A stretch of DNA of 26,666 nt from Elusimicrobia bacterium UBA6262. GTDB taxonomy: Bacteria; CAYTYR01; UBA6262. Below, piece after piece: positions 7,623 through 14,500 of the stretch. The first letter of the stretch is position 1. Each line of letters opens with the position of its first letter. The DNA lies in contig DJVG01000061.1 in assembly GCA_002441095.1 (NCBI GenBank), forward strand, positions 158 through 26,823. Reading direction: 5' to 3'. A model generated the notes under the pieces. That model did not search any database and was not told where the DNA came from. It saw only the letters and a list, made by a program, of their open reading frames with translations. Made by a program: the position numbers and the translations under genes.

Positions 7623-9397
7623 CCAAACAAATAACCCTGACCATAGACGGACAAAAAGTAACCGCGCCTTTGGGAACGACCATCATGCAGGCAGCTGATA
7701 GTATCGGCTTGCATATCCCGCGGTTGTGTTTTCATAAAAAGTTATCCAGCATCGGGGCGTGCCGTATTTGTGTGGTAGAAGTGGCGGGGATGAAGAATTT
7801 TGCTCCCTCCTGCTGTACCGCGGCTACTGAAGGTATGGTCGTTAAAACAAATTCCCAGGCTGTGCGCAAGGCGCGCCGAGACTTGGTAGAACTGATCCTG
7901 GATAATCATCCGCGCGATTGCCAGATCTGTGAACGCAACAATAATTGTGACCTGCAGGAAATGGCTAATACTCTGGGCATACGGGAATTTACGTATGAGG
8001 GGGAACGCAAGCGTTATGCTGTTGATGCCTCTGCCGGGGTTACCCGGGACCCGGAAAAATGTATTACCTGCGGAAAATGTGTGCGGGTCTGCTCAGAACT
8101 GCAAGGTGTGAACGCTTTATCATATGCCTATCGCGGTTTCCGGACCACGGTATTGCCGGCATTTAATATGCCGATCAAAGATAGTGTGTGCATTAATTGC
8201 GGCCAATGCACGTTGTTTTGTCCCACGGCCGCGATCACTGAAACCGATGCCACGGCAGAAGTGTGGCGCAATTTGAATGATCCGGCCAAGACCGTGATCG
8301 TCCAAATAGCCCCCGCAGTCAGAGTGGCCGTGGGTGAAGGTTTTGGCTATGCCCCTGGAGAAGATAAAACGTATGAGTCGGTAGCGGCATTGCGCCTGAT
8401 GGGATTCAAAGTAGTATTTGATACGCAATTCTCTGCTGACTTGACTATTATGGAAGAAGGACATGAGCTTATCCGCCGTTTGAAGAATAACGGGAAATTA
8501 CCCATGATCACTTCCTGCAGTCCGGGCTGGATCAAATTTTGCGAACACTTCCACCCCGAGTTCCTGGATAACCTGTCCACTTGCAAATCACCCCAACAAA
8601 TGATGGGCGCGCTGATCAAAACCTATTATGCCCAAAAGATGAAGATCGATCCAGCCAGTATATATAGCGTCAGTATCATGCCTTGCACCGCGAAAAAATA
8701 TGAAGCCAGCCGTCCGGAAATGAAGTCCAGCGGTTACCAGGATGTGGATGCGGTGCTGACCACCCGTGAATTTATCAAAATGATCAAACAGGCCGGGATC
8801 AAGTTTAATGAATTAAAAGGTTCTGAATTTGATAATCCCATGGGTGAATCTACCGGCGCAGCCACTATTTTTGGCGTCAGCGGCGGTGTGATGGAAGCAG
8901 CCCTGAGGACAGCGTATGAAGTGATCACTGGCCAGGCTTTGCCGGCTATTGATTTTCAAGCGGTCCGCGGTTTCGACGGTATCAAAGAAGCTGAAGTAGA
9001 TATCGCCGGGACTAAGGTCAAAGTTGCGGTTATTTACGGTATGGCCAATGTCCACAAAGTCTTTACTGAAATGGAACAAGGCCAGCGCACGTATCATTTT
9101 ATTGAGGTGATGACGTGCCCGGGTGGCTGTATGGGCGGCGGCGGGCAACCTTACCTGCCTAGCCAGGCGGAAGCGCTGGATAAGTCCTGGTATGAAAAAC
9201 GGGCTCAGGGTTTATATAAGATAGATGAACTTAAAAAGATCCGTAAATCCCATGAGAATCCGCAGATCAAGCAGATCTACCAGGAATTCCTGAAACAGCC
9301 GCTAGGAGAATTGTCTCATCATTTACTGCATACCAAGTATCAGCGTCGGTTGCCTCAGGGTATCCCGTCGAAGGTGAAAGAAACAGTCAGTATTTAA
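7619..9397 (+). CDS. hydA: [FeFe]-hydrogenase catalytic subunit HydA1
   Basis: 592 residues with the complete modular Fe-S chain. It has a plant-type [2Fe-2S] domain (C37, C48, C51, C65), a His-ligated 4Fe-4S cluster (H97, C101, C104, C110), two ferredoxin-type 4Fe-4S motifs (CITCGKCVRVC and CINCGQCTLFC), then the H-domain. H-cluster motif L1 is TSCSPGW (C300, S301), L2 is MPCTAKKYE (C356) and L3 is MTCPGGCMGGGGQP (C500, C504). The usual L1 is TSCCPxW, as in HydA2 here, so the second residue of the pair is Ser in this protein. Role: cytoplasmic H2 production or uptake, exchanging electrons with HydB and HydC. It overlaps the upstream fusion gene by 4 bp and is separated from hydC1 by repeat array B. 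Confidence 0.96.
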   Translation: MTKQITLTIDGQKVTAPLGTTIMQAADSIGLHIPRLCFHKKLSSIGACRICVVEVAGMKNFAPSCCTAATEGMVVKTNSQAVRKARRDLVELILDNHPRDCQICERNNNCDLQEMANTLGIREFTYEGERKRYAVDASAGVTRDPEKCITCGKCVRVCSELQGVNALSYAYRGFRTTVLPAFNMPIKDSVCINCGQCTLFCPTAAITETDATAEVWRNLNDPAKTVIVQIAPAVRVAVGEGFGYAPGEDKTYESVAALRLMGFKVVFDTQFSADLTIMEEGHELIRRLKNNGKLPMITSCSPGWIKFCEHFHPEFLDNLSTCKSPQQMMGALIKTYYAQKMKIDPASIYSVSIMPCTAKKYEASRPEMKSSGYQDVDAVLTTREFIKMIKQAGIKFNELKGSEFDNPMGESTGAATIFGVSGGVMEAALRTAYEVITGQALPAIDFQAVRGFDGIKEAEVDIAGTKVKVAVIYGMANVHKVFTEMEQGQRTYHFIEVMTCPGGCMGGGGQPYLPSQAEALDKSWYEKRAQGLYKIDELKKIRKSHENPQIKQIYQEFLKQPLGELSHHLLHTKYQRRLPQGIPSKVKETVSI

Positions 9398-9409
9398 TTA
9401 AAAGAAGAG

Positions 9410-9583
9410 TATCAGGAGATCAGGCTAGCAGGTAGTGGAAATCAGGATATACCCCCATGATTTCTATCGAAATCAATACAGGGAGTACAGGTCAGGTTAT
9501 CAGGATAATAAAGCTCAGGATAACAGAATATCAGAAAATAAGGATATCTGGAAATTCTTAATACTTTAACTTCCTGATTACCG
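9410..9583. repeat. ATCAGG/CCTGAT repeat array B
   Basis: This 208-bp gap between hydA1 and hydC1 is almost entirely repeat. ATCAGG-type units run from 9410 to about 9545 and a CCTGAT unit lies near the end (9573-9578). Positions 9498-9582 align with 19991-20076 of array C over about 85 bp with only scattered differences, including an identical run from TATCAGGATAATAAAGCTC to the following AGGATA. A separate hairpin, TGATTTC/GAAATCA with a 4-base loop, lies at 9458-9475. The array ends about 22 bp before the GTG start of hydC1. Confidence 0.72.
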
Positions 9584-9605
9584 TATTTATAAATTGGAGG
9601 AGTCT

Positions 9606-10175
9606 GTGATACAAGCTAAAACAAAACCAATAACCAAAGAAACACACGAAAAATTGAAAAAAGTGGGGGAGTTCCTTAAAACCAGCCCGCTGCTGAAGGA
9701 CCAGCAAGGCCAGCTCATGGGCGCTCTGCATTACGTCCAAACCCTGTTCGGTTATCTGCCGCAGGAAGCCATGGAATATCTTTCTGAAAAACTCAGTATT
9801 CCGACCGCCCATATATATGGTATGGCTACGTTCTATAATTATTTTTCGCTGCAACCTAAAGCCAAATACCAGATCTATCTCTGCAAAGGCACTGCCTGTT
9901 ATGTGGCTGGCGGGGCCAGGATCCAGGAACGGCTCAAGGAAGAACTGAAGATCAATATCGGGGACACTACTCCTGACGGCCTGTTCGGCTTGAATATTAC
10001 CCGGTGCCTGGGGTGCTGCGGTCTTTCGCCGGTGATGCAGGTTAATGAAGACATCTATGTGCGCATGGTTCCGGAAAAGATACCGGCGATCCTGGAAAAA
10101 TATCGCCGCCAGGACAAAAAATGTGCTACAGTGAAAGAAACTGAGATCGGGGCGTTTGAACAACCGGGGAAATAA
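9606..10175 (+). CDS. hydC: NuoE-type [2Fe-2S] subunit HydC1
   Basis: 189 residues, typical for NuoE/HydC. A helical N-terminal region (GALHYVQTLFGYLP, then IYGMATFYNYF) precedes a thioredoxin-fold [2Fe-2S] domain with C93 and C98 (CKGTAC) and C134 and C138 (CLGCC). I chose GTG at 9606 because GGAGG lies 5 bp upstream at 9596-9600; an upstream in-frame TTG at 9594 overlaps that site. The protein passes electrons between the HydB flavin and HydA. It belongs to module 1 although array B separates it from hydA1, so it may have its own transcript level. The last ~20 residues (KCATVKETEIG onwards) form a polar tail not seen in the second copy at 13655. Confidence 0.92.
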   Translation: MIQAKTKPITKETHEKLKKVGEFLKTSPLLKDQQGQLMGALHYVQTLFGYLPQEAMEYLSEKLSIPTAHIYGMATFYNYFSLQPKAKYQIYLCKGTACYVAGGARIQERLKEELKINIGDTTPDGLFGLNITRCLGCCGLSPVMQVNEDIYVRMVPEKIPAILEKYRRQDKKCATVKETEIGAFEQPGK

Positions 10176-10194
10176 AAGTTGATAGTTCATAGTT

Positions 10195-10224
10195 TCAGCC
10201 AGAGGCTGATCCGCCTTTGGCGGA
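10195..10224. repeat. Tandem pair of short perfect hairpins
   Basis: Two hairpins sit side by side in the 89-bp gap between hydC1 and the response regulator. TCAGCC-AGA-GGCTGA is at 10195-10209 and TCCGCC-TTT-GGCGGA at 10210-10224. Each has a 6-bp stem and a 3-base loop. No T-tract follows, so they do not look like an intrinsic terminator. They may be a REP-like element or a transcript-processing site. Confidence 0.6.
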
Positions 10225-10264
10225 GATAAGTTGATAGCAAAAACGATTGAACTGGAATAAGACG

Positions 10265-10681
10265 ATGGCCGATCAGGAAAGCAATAAAAAAGAGATCAAA
10301 AAAATACTGATCATTGATGATGATACAGATTTTAATGAAGCCTGCCGGAATATGCTGGAAGCCGTGGACTATGAAGTAGGTGTGGAAAACAAGCACGAAC
10401 GCGCCTACCCCACCATTGTCGAGTTTAAGCCTGACCTGATCCTGCTGGATGTGCTCATGGATAACAAGCTGGCCGGCTTTGAGATCGCAGAAACTATGTC
10501 TAAGGATGTAAAATTCAAAGAAGTGCCGATTATCCTCCTCACCGGGTACTTTATGCGGACTGGTTTGCGGGATCTCCAGAACGAAATGATGACTAAATGG
10601 GAAAATATAAAGTATGTATTGGATAAACCAGTAAAACCAGCTGTTCTGCTGGAAACTATCAAAAGGGTCAGTACTATATGA
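10265..10681 (+). CDS. Receiver-only response regulator 1
   Basis: 138 residues consisting of a single receiver (REC) domain. The acidic pocket is D18-D20 (IIDDD), the phosphoacceptor is D62 in LILLDV, the conserved Thr/Ser position is in ILLTGY, and the Lys is in LDKPVKP. There is no DNA-binding or enzymatic output domain. Between the Thr and Lys motifs there is a longer than usual loop (about 30 residues), shared in position with the second receiver at 13247. I prefer ATG at 10265 over an in-frame TTG at 10247. The gene overlaps hydG by ATGA, so it is translated with the maturase. Inferred: it accepts phosphate from the histidine kinase at 2415 and acts by protein contact. Confidence 0.88.
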   Translation: MADQESNKKEIKKILIIDDDTDFNEACRNMLEAVDYEVGVENKHERAYPTIVEFKPDLILLDVLMDNKLAGFEIAETMSKDVKFKEVPIILLTGYFMRTGLRDLQNEMMTKWENIKYVLDKPVKPAVLLETIKRVSTI

Positions 10682-12069
10682 AATTTATTGATGAACCAAA
10701 AATAGAATTACTTTTACAAGCCGCTAGGAATGTGTCGCCAGCTGAATTGGACCGCATCCTGGACAAAAGTAAATCTTTACAAAGGCTGACTTTGAGCGAA
10801 ACCGCGGCTTTGCTGGCTGTAGAAGGCCCGCTTTACCTTCATAAAATATTTGCCGCCGCCTCTTTCGTTAAAGAGCATATTTACGGCAGCCGGATAGTGT
10901 TATTCGCGCCGTTATATATCAGTAATATTTGCGCCAACTGCTGCGCTTACTGCGCGTTTAATGCCAAAAATAAAAAGATCGAGCGCAAAGCCCTGACGGT
11001 AGAGGAGATCAAGGAACAAGTCACTTTACTATTAAAACACGGGCATAAACGTATCCTGCTGGTGGCCGGGGAAGCAGCGCCAGCCGGCAAGACTAATATT
11101 GAATATTATGTGGAATCGATCAAGGCCGTATATGCGGTTAGTGTCGGAAAGAACCGGATCAAGAGAGTGAACATCAACTGCGCACCTCTGGCTGTAGATG
11201 AATTCAAACAATTAAAAGCTGCCGGTATCGGGACTTTCCAAATATTCCAGGAAACCTATCATGAAAAAAGTTATCGTCAGGTGCATGTGAGCGGGCCGAA
11301 GAGTGACCCGGATAACCGTATCGATGCAGTTGACCGCGCTTTTAGTGCCGGTATTGATGATGTCGGGATCGGCGTCTTGTATGGCATCTATGATTACCGT
11401 TTCGAGACCTTGGCCATGCTCATGCATATCGAGCATCTGGAAGCAAAATTTAACGTCGGCCCGCACACTATTTCCGTGCCCCGGATCGAGCCTGCCTTGG
11501 GCTCTGAATTCAGCGAAAATGTCCCGCACCGGGTCACAGACGATGAATTCAAAAAACTGGTCGCTGTCCTGCGCCTGGCGGTTCCCTATACCGGGCTTAT
11601 CCTCTCAACCAGGGAAACGCCGGAGATGCGTGATGAATTATTCAATTTAGGAGTGTCGCAGATCAGCGCTGCCTCCCGGACTTCTCCCGGCGGGTATGAA
11701 GAAACCCAGGGAAAGCTGCCTAAAGATTCACAGTTTATTTTAAACGATAACCGGTCACTGGACGAGGTTATCGGTTCATTGATCAAGAAAAAATTCATCC
11801 CCAGTTTTTGCGCTGCCTGCTATCGCTCAGCCCGGACCGGGGAAGCTTTCATGAACCTGGCCAAGCCTGGCACGATCAAAGGCAAGTGCAGTGTCAATGC
11901 CTTGATCACCCTGAAAGAATATCTTGACGATTTTGCTTCACCAGAAGTCAAGAAAGCAGGATATGCTTTGATCGAGGAATGCCGCCAACAGCTGGATGAA
12001 AAAACACGGGCCGCACTGGCTAAGTTTTTCGCCGACATTAATCAGGGTATCAGGGATGAGTACGTCTAA
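10678..12069 (+). CDS. hydG: [FeFe]-hydrogenase maturase HydG (tyrosine lyase)
   Basis: 463 residues, the usual length. HydG is a radical SAM enzyme that cleaves tyrosine to p-cresol and dehydroglycine, the source of the CO and CN ligands of the H-cluster. The SAM-cluster motif CX3CX2C is C85, C89 and C92 (CANCCAYC). The C-terminal auxiliary cluster motif CX2CX22C is perfect: C378, C381 and C404. Other family segments are GEAAP, FQETYHEKSY and GIGVLYGIYDYRFE. This auxiliary motif separates HydG from the related ThiH. The gene overlaps the preceding response regulator by 4 bp and the following hydE by 14 bp, so the three form a tightly coupled unit. Confidence 0.97.
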   Translation: MKFIDEPKIELLLQAARNVSPAELDRILDKSKSLQRLTLSETAALLAVEGPLYLHKIFAAASFVKEHIYGSRIVLFAPLYISNICANCCAYCAFNAKNKKIERKALTVEEIKEQVTLLLKHGHKRILLVAGEAAPAGKTNIEYYVESIKAVYAVSVGKNRIKRVNINCAPLAVDEFKQLKAAGIGTFQIFQETYHEKSYRQVHVSGPKSDPDNRIDAVDRAFSAGIDDVGIGVLYGIYDYRFETLAMLMHIEHLEAKFNVGPHTISVPRIEPALGSEFSENVPHRVTDDEFKKLVAVLRLAVPYTGLILSTRETPEMRDELFNLGVSQISAASRTSPGGYEETQGKLPKDSQFILNDNRSLDEVIGSLIKKKFIPSFCAACYRSARTGEAFMNLAKPGTIKGKCSVNALITLKEYLDDFASPEVKKAGYALIEECRQQLDEKTRAALAKFFADINQGIRDEYV

Positions 12070-13111
12070 GATCAAGGATATTTTAGCACGGGTATATAAC
12101 GCCCCAAGGCCGGCTGTGGCAGACTTGGAATTTCTCCTGTCTTTGTCAGCTGGGCCAGAAACCAAAGCTTTGTATGCTTTTGCCGACCAGGTGAGGAAAA
12201 AGTTTGCTGGTAACGGTATCCTGCTGCGCGGGATCATTGAATTTGATAATAATTGCCGTAACACTTGCCTCTATTGCGGGCTGAACCGGAAAAATAAAGC
12301 TATCACAAGATATCGCCTGAGTCAGTCCCAGGTGCTTGATAGTGTTGCCCGTATGGCGGCACAAGGGATTAAGACGGTGATCCTGCAATCCGGCGAAACC
12401 AGCGACCTGGATGCACAATGGTTGGCTGTGCTGATCAGGGAAATTAAACAGCGCTATCACCTGGCGGTCACTCTTTCGGTCGGGGAACAGGACTTAAAGG
12501 TTTATCGCCTCTGGCGGACTGCCGGAGCGGACCGGTACTTATTGAAAATTGAGACTACGGACCGGAAGCTTTACCGGTTATTGCATCCGGAAATGGATTA
12601 TGACCACCGCGTAAACTGCCTGAGCAATTTAAGAAAACTGGGCTACCAGGTTGGTTCTGGTATCATCATTGGCTTGCGGGGACAATCAAAACGCAGTATA
12701 GCGAAAGATATCCTGTTCTTTAAGCAGTATGAATTTGATATGATCGGTCTCGGGCCTTTTATACCCCATTACCAGACTAAGCTGGCCAGGGATAAAAAAG
12801 GAACAGCGCTCTTGACTTTGAACGCGCTGGCTGTCACCAGGATCGTGACCCGCTATAGCCACTTGCCGGCTACCACTGCCCTGGGCAGCCTGGAAAAAGA
12901 TTACCGGATCATTGGTTTGCAGGCCGGGGCCAATGTCCTGATGCCGAACTTCACGCCGCAACCATACCGGCGGTATTATGAACTGTATCCCGGCAAAAGA
13001 TGCGTGAATGAGGCAGTAGGCGCCTGCGTACCGTGCCTGTCCCGGCTGGCAGGATCCATTAGTAGGCATTTAGATTATTCTTACGGCCACACTTTAAGGA
13101 AATCCGCGTAA
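12056..13111 (+). CDS. hydE: [FeFe]-hydrogenase maturase HydE
   Basis: 351 residues, the standard HydE length. The radical SAM motif is C67, C71 and C74 in CRNTCLYCG. HydE segments follow: ILQSGE, LSVGEQD, IETTDRKLYRLLHP and GSGIIIGLRGQS. The optional auxiliary cluster motif CX7CX2C is present at C316, C324 and C327, as in the Thermotoga maritima enzyme. The start at 12056 lies inside the end of hydG and gives the expected N terminus; a longer in-frame extension would only read back into hydG. Role: radical chemistry on the Fe(CO)2CN synthon during H-cluster 2Fe assembly. This is the canonical HydE of the locus, distinct from the HypC-fused relative at 367. Confidence 0.95.
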   Translation: MSTSKIKDILARVYNAPRPAVADLEFLLSLSAGPETKALYAFADQVRKKFAGNGILLRGIIEFDNNCRNTCLYCGLNRKNKAITRYRLSQSQVLDSVARMAAQGIKTVILQSGETSDLDAQWLAVLIREIKQRYHLAVTLSVGEQDLKVYRLWRTAGADRYLLKIETTDRKLYRLLHPEMDYDHRVNCLSNLRKLGYQVGSGIIIGLRGQSKRSIAKDILFFKQYEFDMIGLGPFIPHYQTKLARDKKGTALLTLNALAVTRIVTRYSHLPATTALGSLEKDYRIIGLQAGANVLMPNFTPQPYRRYYELYPGKRCVNEAVGACVPCLSRLAGSISRHLDYSYGHTLRKSA

Positions 13112-13113
13112 TC

Positions 13114-13133
13114 CCTGCCTGCCGGCAGGCAGG
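13114..13133. repeat. 20-bp GC-rich perfect palindrome
   Basis: CCTGCCTGCC followed directly by its reverse complement GGCAGGCAGG lies 2 bp after the stop of hydE. It has no spacer and no T-tract, so it is not a normal terminator. Similar short GC palindromes are scattered as REP-like elements in many uncultured bacterial genomes; this link is from memory. The rest of the 135-bp gap to 13246 has no gene. Confidence 0.65.
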
Positions 13134-13246
13134 TGTTCTGCTATTCGCGAAATCCCATTTGGTGGCGTACGATTATGGAGAAACTGGATTAATAAAAATG
13201 ATAATTGACGCGTAACTGAAAAAACAATAAAAAGGGAGGGAAGAAC

Positions 13247-13630
13247 ATGGCTAAGAAAGTGCTCATCATCGATGACGACGCAGAATACCGCGAAGCGACT
13301 ACCACATTGCTGGAAGCTAAAGGTTTTGAGGTGATTACCGCTGAGAACGGGGAACAAGGATTTGAAAAAGCTAAAAGTCAGGTGCCGGATATTATCCTGC
13401 TGGATGTAATGATGACCCATAAGTCAGAAGGATTCGATCTTGCGCGTAGCCTAAAACAGGAAAATAAGACCAAGGATGTCCCAGTGATCATTGTTTCCGG
13501 TGTGCGCAAAGAGATGAACCTGCCTTTTGGTTTTGAACCTGACCAGGACTGGTTGCCGGTGAAAACCGTACTGGAAAAACCGATCAAGCCGGATGCGCTG
13601 CTGAAAGCGATCGAAGAAAATCTTAAATAG
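13247..13630 (+). CDS. Receiver-only response regulator 2
   Basis: 127 residues forming one receiver domain. The acidic pocket is D9-D11 (IIDDD), the phosphoacceptor is D53 in IILLDV, the Ser is in IIVSGV, and the Lys is in LEKPIKP. There is no output domain. A stretched segment between the Ser and Lys motifs (KEMNLPFGFEPDQDWLPVKT) matches in position the extended loop of receiver 1. The start has a strong GGGAGGG ribosome binding site. It heads module 2 and lies 24 bp before hydC2. Inferred: it works with the histidine kinase at 2415 by protein-protein contact, or as a phosphate sink. No target can be seen. Confidence 0.88.
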   Translation: MAKKVLIIDDDAEYREATTTLLEAKGFEVITAENGEQGFEKAKSQVPDIILLDVMMTHKSEGFDLARSLKQENKTKDVPVIIVSGVRKEMNLPFGFEPDQDWLPVKTVLEKPIKPDALLKAIEENLK

Positions 13631-13654
13631 TAACTTGATGATGGAGTGTGCGTA

Positions 13655-14128
13655 ATGACTGAACCTAAGTTAAGCGAAGACATTAAAAAAGTAGTGGAAA
13701 AGTGGCGCAATAAAAAAGGCAGCCTGGTCATGATCCTGCATGAGATCCAGAATGCCTATGGCTATGTGCCCAGGGAAACTTCCCTGGAACTATCCAAATA
13801 CCTGGATGTGCCGCTGGCCCAGATCTATGAAGTGATCACCTTCTATAATTATTTCAAACTGGAAAAACCCGGGACCCACCGCATCGCTGTATGTATGGGG
13901 ACGGCCTGTTATCTTAAGGGTGCCCCGGTTATCCTGCAGGAATTGAAAGAATTGCTGGATGTAGAAGAAGGGCATAATACAAAAGATGGTTTATTTGCTT
14001 TGGATGTGGTCCGGTGCCTGGGTTGTTGCGGGTTGGCTCCGGTCATGATGATCGATAGCAAAGTATATGGCAAAGTAAAAAAAGAAGAGATCATGAACAT
14101 CTTGTCTGAATATGGGAAAGAGGAATAA
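13655..14128 (+). CDS. hydC: NuoE-type [2Fe-2S] subunit HydC2
   Basis: 157 residues, a compact NuoE/HydC protein. It has the helical N-terminal part (ILHEIQNAYGYVP, then IYEVITFYNYF) and the thioredoxin-fold [2Fe-2S] domain with CMGTAC and CLGCC ligand pairs. I chose ATG at 13655, with GGAG 8 bp upstream, over an in-frame GTG at 13646 that overlaps that site. It is followed after 3 bp by the separate thioredoxin-like ferredoxin and then hydB2, in the usual HydC-HydB-HydA order. Role: electron transfer within the HydABC complex. Compared with HydC1 it lacks the extended polar C-terminal tail. Confidence 0.93.
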   Translation: MTEPKLSEDIKKVVEKWRNKKGSLVMILHEIQNAYGYVPRETSLELSKYLDVPLAQIYEVITFYNYFKLEKPGTHRIAVCMGTACYLKGAPVILQELKELLDVEEGHNTKDGLFALDVVRCLGCCGLAPVMMIDSKVYGKVKKEEIMNILSEYGKEE

Positions 14129-14131
14129 CTT

Positions 14132-14500
14132 ATGACTAAATTAACCAAGGCGAGTTTTGACCAGCACAAAGCAGAGATCCAGGCCACAAGTAAGAATTGG
14201 ATCAAAGTCGGCATGAGTACCTGCGGGATCGCGGCCGGCGCGGAAGAAGTATATAAAATCTTGCTGGAAGAAGCAAAAAAGAAAAACTTGTCTATCGAGA
14301 TCAAGAAATGCGGTTGCCTCGGTATGTGCTATGCTGAACCATTGGTCGAAGTTCATGTTGAAGGGGTGCCGCAGGTGATCTATGGCAAAGTAAATAAAGA
14401 TATAGCGATAAAGATACTGGAAAAACATGTAGGCACAAAGATGCTTGTCAATGATTATATTTTTGACCTGGCGTTAACGATGAAAGAGGTAAGAAAATAA
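14132..14500 (+). CDS. Thioredoxin-fold [2Fe-2S] ferredoxin (HydB N-domain type)
   Basis: 122 residues. The core matches the N-terminal [2Fe-2S] domain of the fusion HydB at 4419: VGMSTCGIAAG with C31, then KKCGCLGMC with C60, C62 and C66, and EPLVEV. It is therefore a stand-alone copy of a domain fused to HydB in module 1. Comparable small subunits (HndB-like) are known in NADP-reducing and bifurcating hydrogenase operons. Its stop and the start of hydB2 overlap by one base (TAATG), so the two are translationally coupled. Inferred role: an additional [2Fe-2S] relay in the HydABC complex, replacing the cysteines that HydB2 has lost from its own N-terminal domain. Confidence 0.88.
   Translation: MTKLTKASFDQHKAEIQATSKNWIKVGMSTCGIAAGAEEVYKILLEEAKKKNLSIEIKKCGCLGMCYAEPLVEVHVEGVPQVIYGKVNKDIAIKILEKHVGTKMLVNDYIFDLALTMKEVRK

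Noticed and set aside
7619..9397. HydA1 as a sensory (HydS-type) hydrogenase
   Set aside because: It lacks a PAS domain, sits directly after a HydB partner, and keeps the full M3-type Fe-S chain, which fits a catalytic subunit of a multimeric enzyme.
9594..9605. TTG start for hydC1
   Set aside because: The TTG overlaps the GGAGG ribosome binding site that serves the GTG at 9606.
10247..10264. TTG start for response regulator 1
   Set aside because: It has no better ribosome binding site than the in-frame ATG at 10265, and the extra six residues are not part of the receiver fold.
11796..11900. HydG as a ThiH (thiamine) tyrosine lyase
   Set aside because: The C-terminal CX2CX22C auxiliary motif and the hydE and hydF neighbours identify HydG.
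13205..13233. Promoter TTGACG-17-TAAAAA before response regulator 2
   Set aside because: The -10 is poor and transcription would start inside the ribosome binding site.
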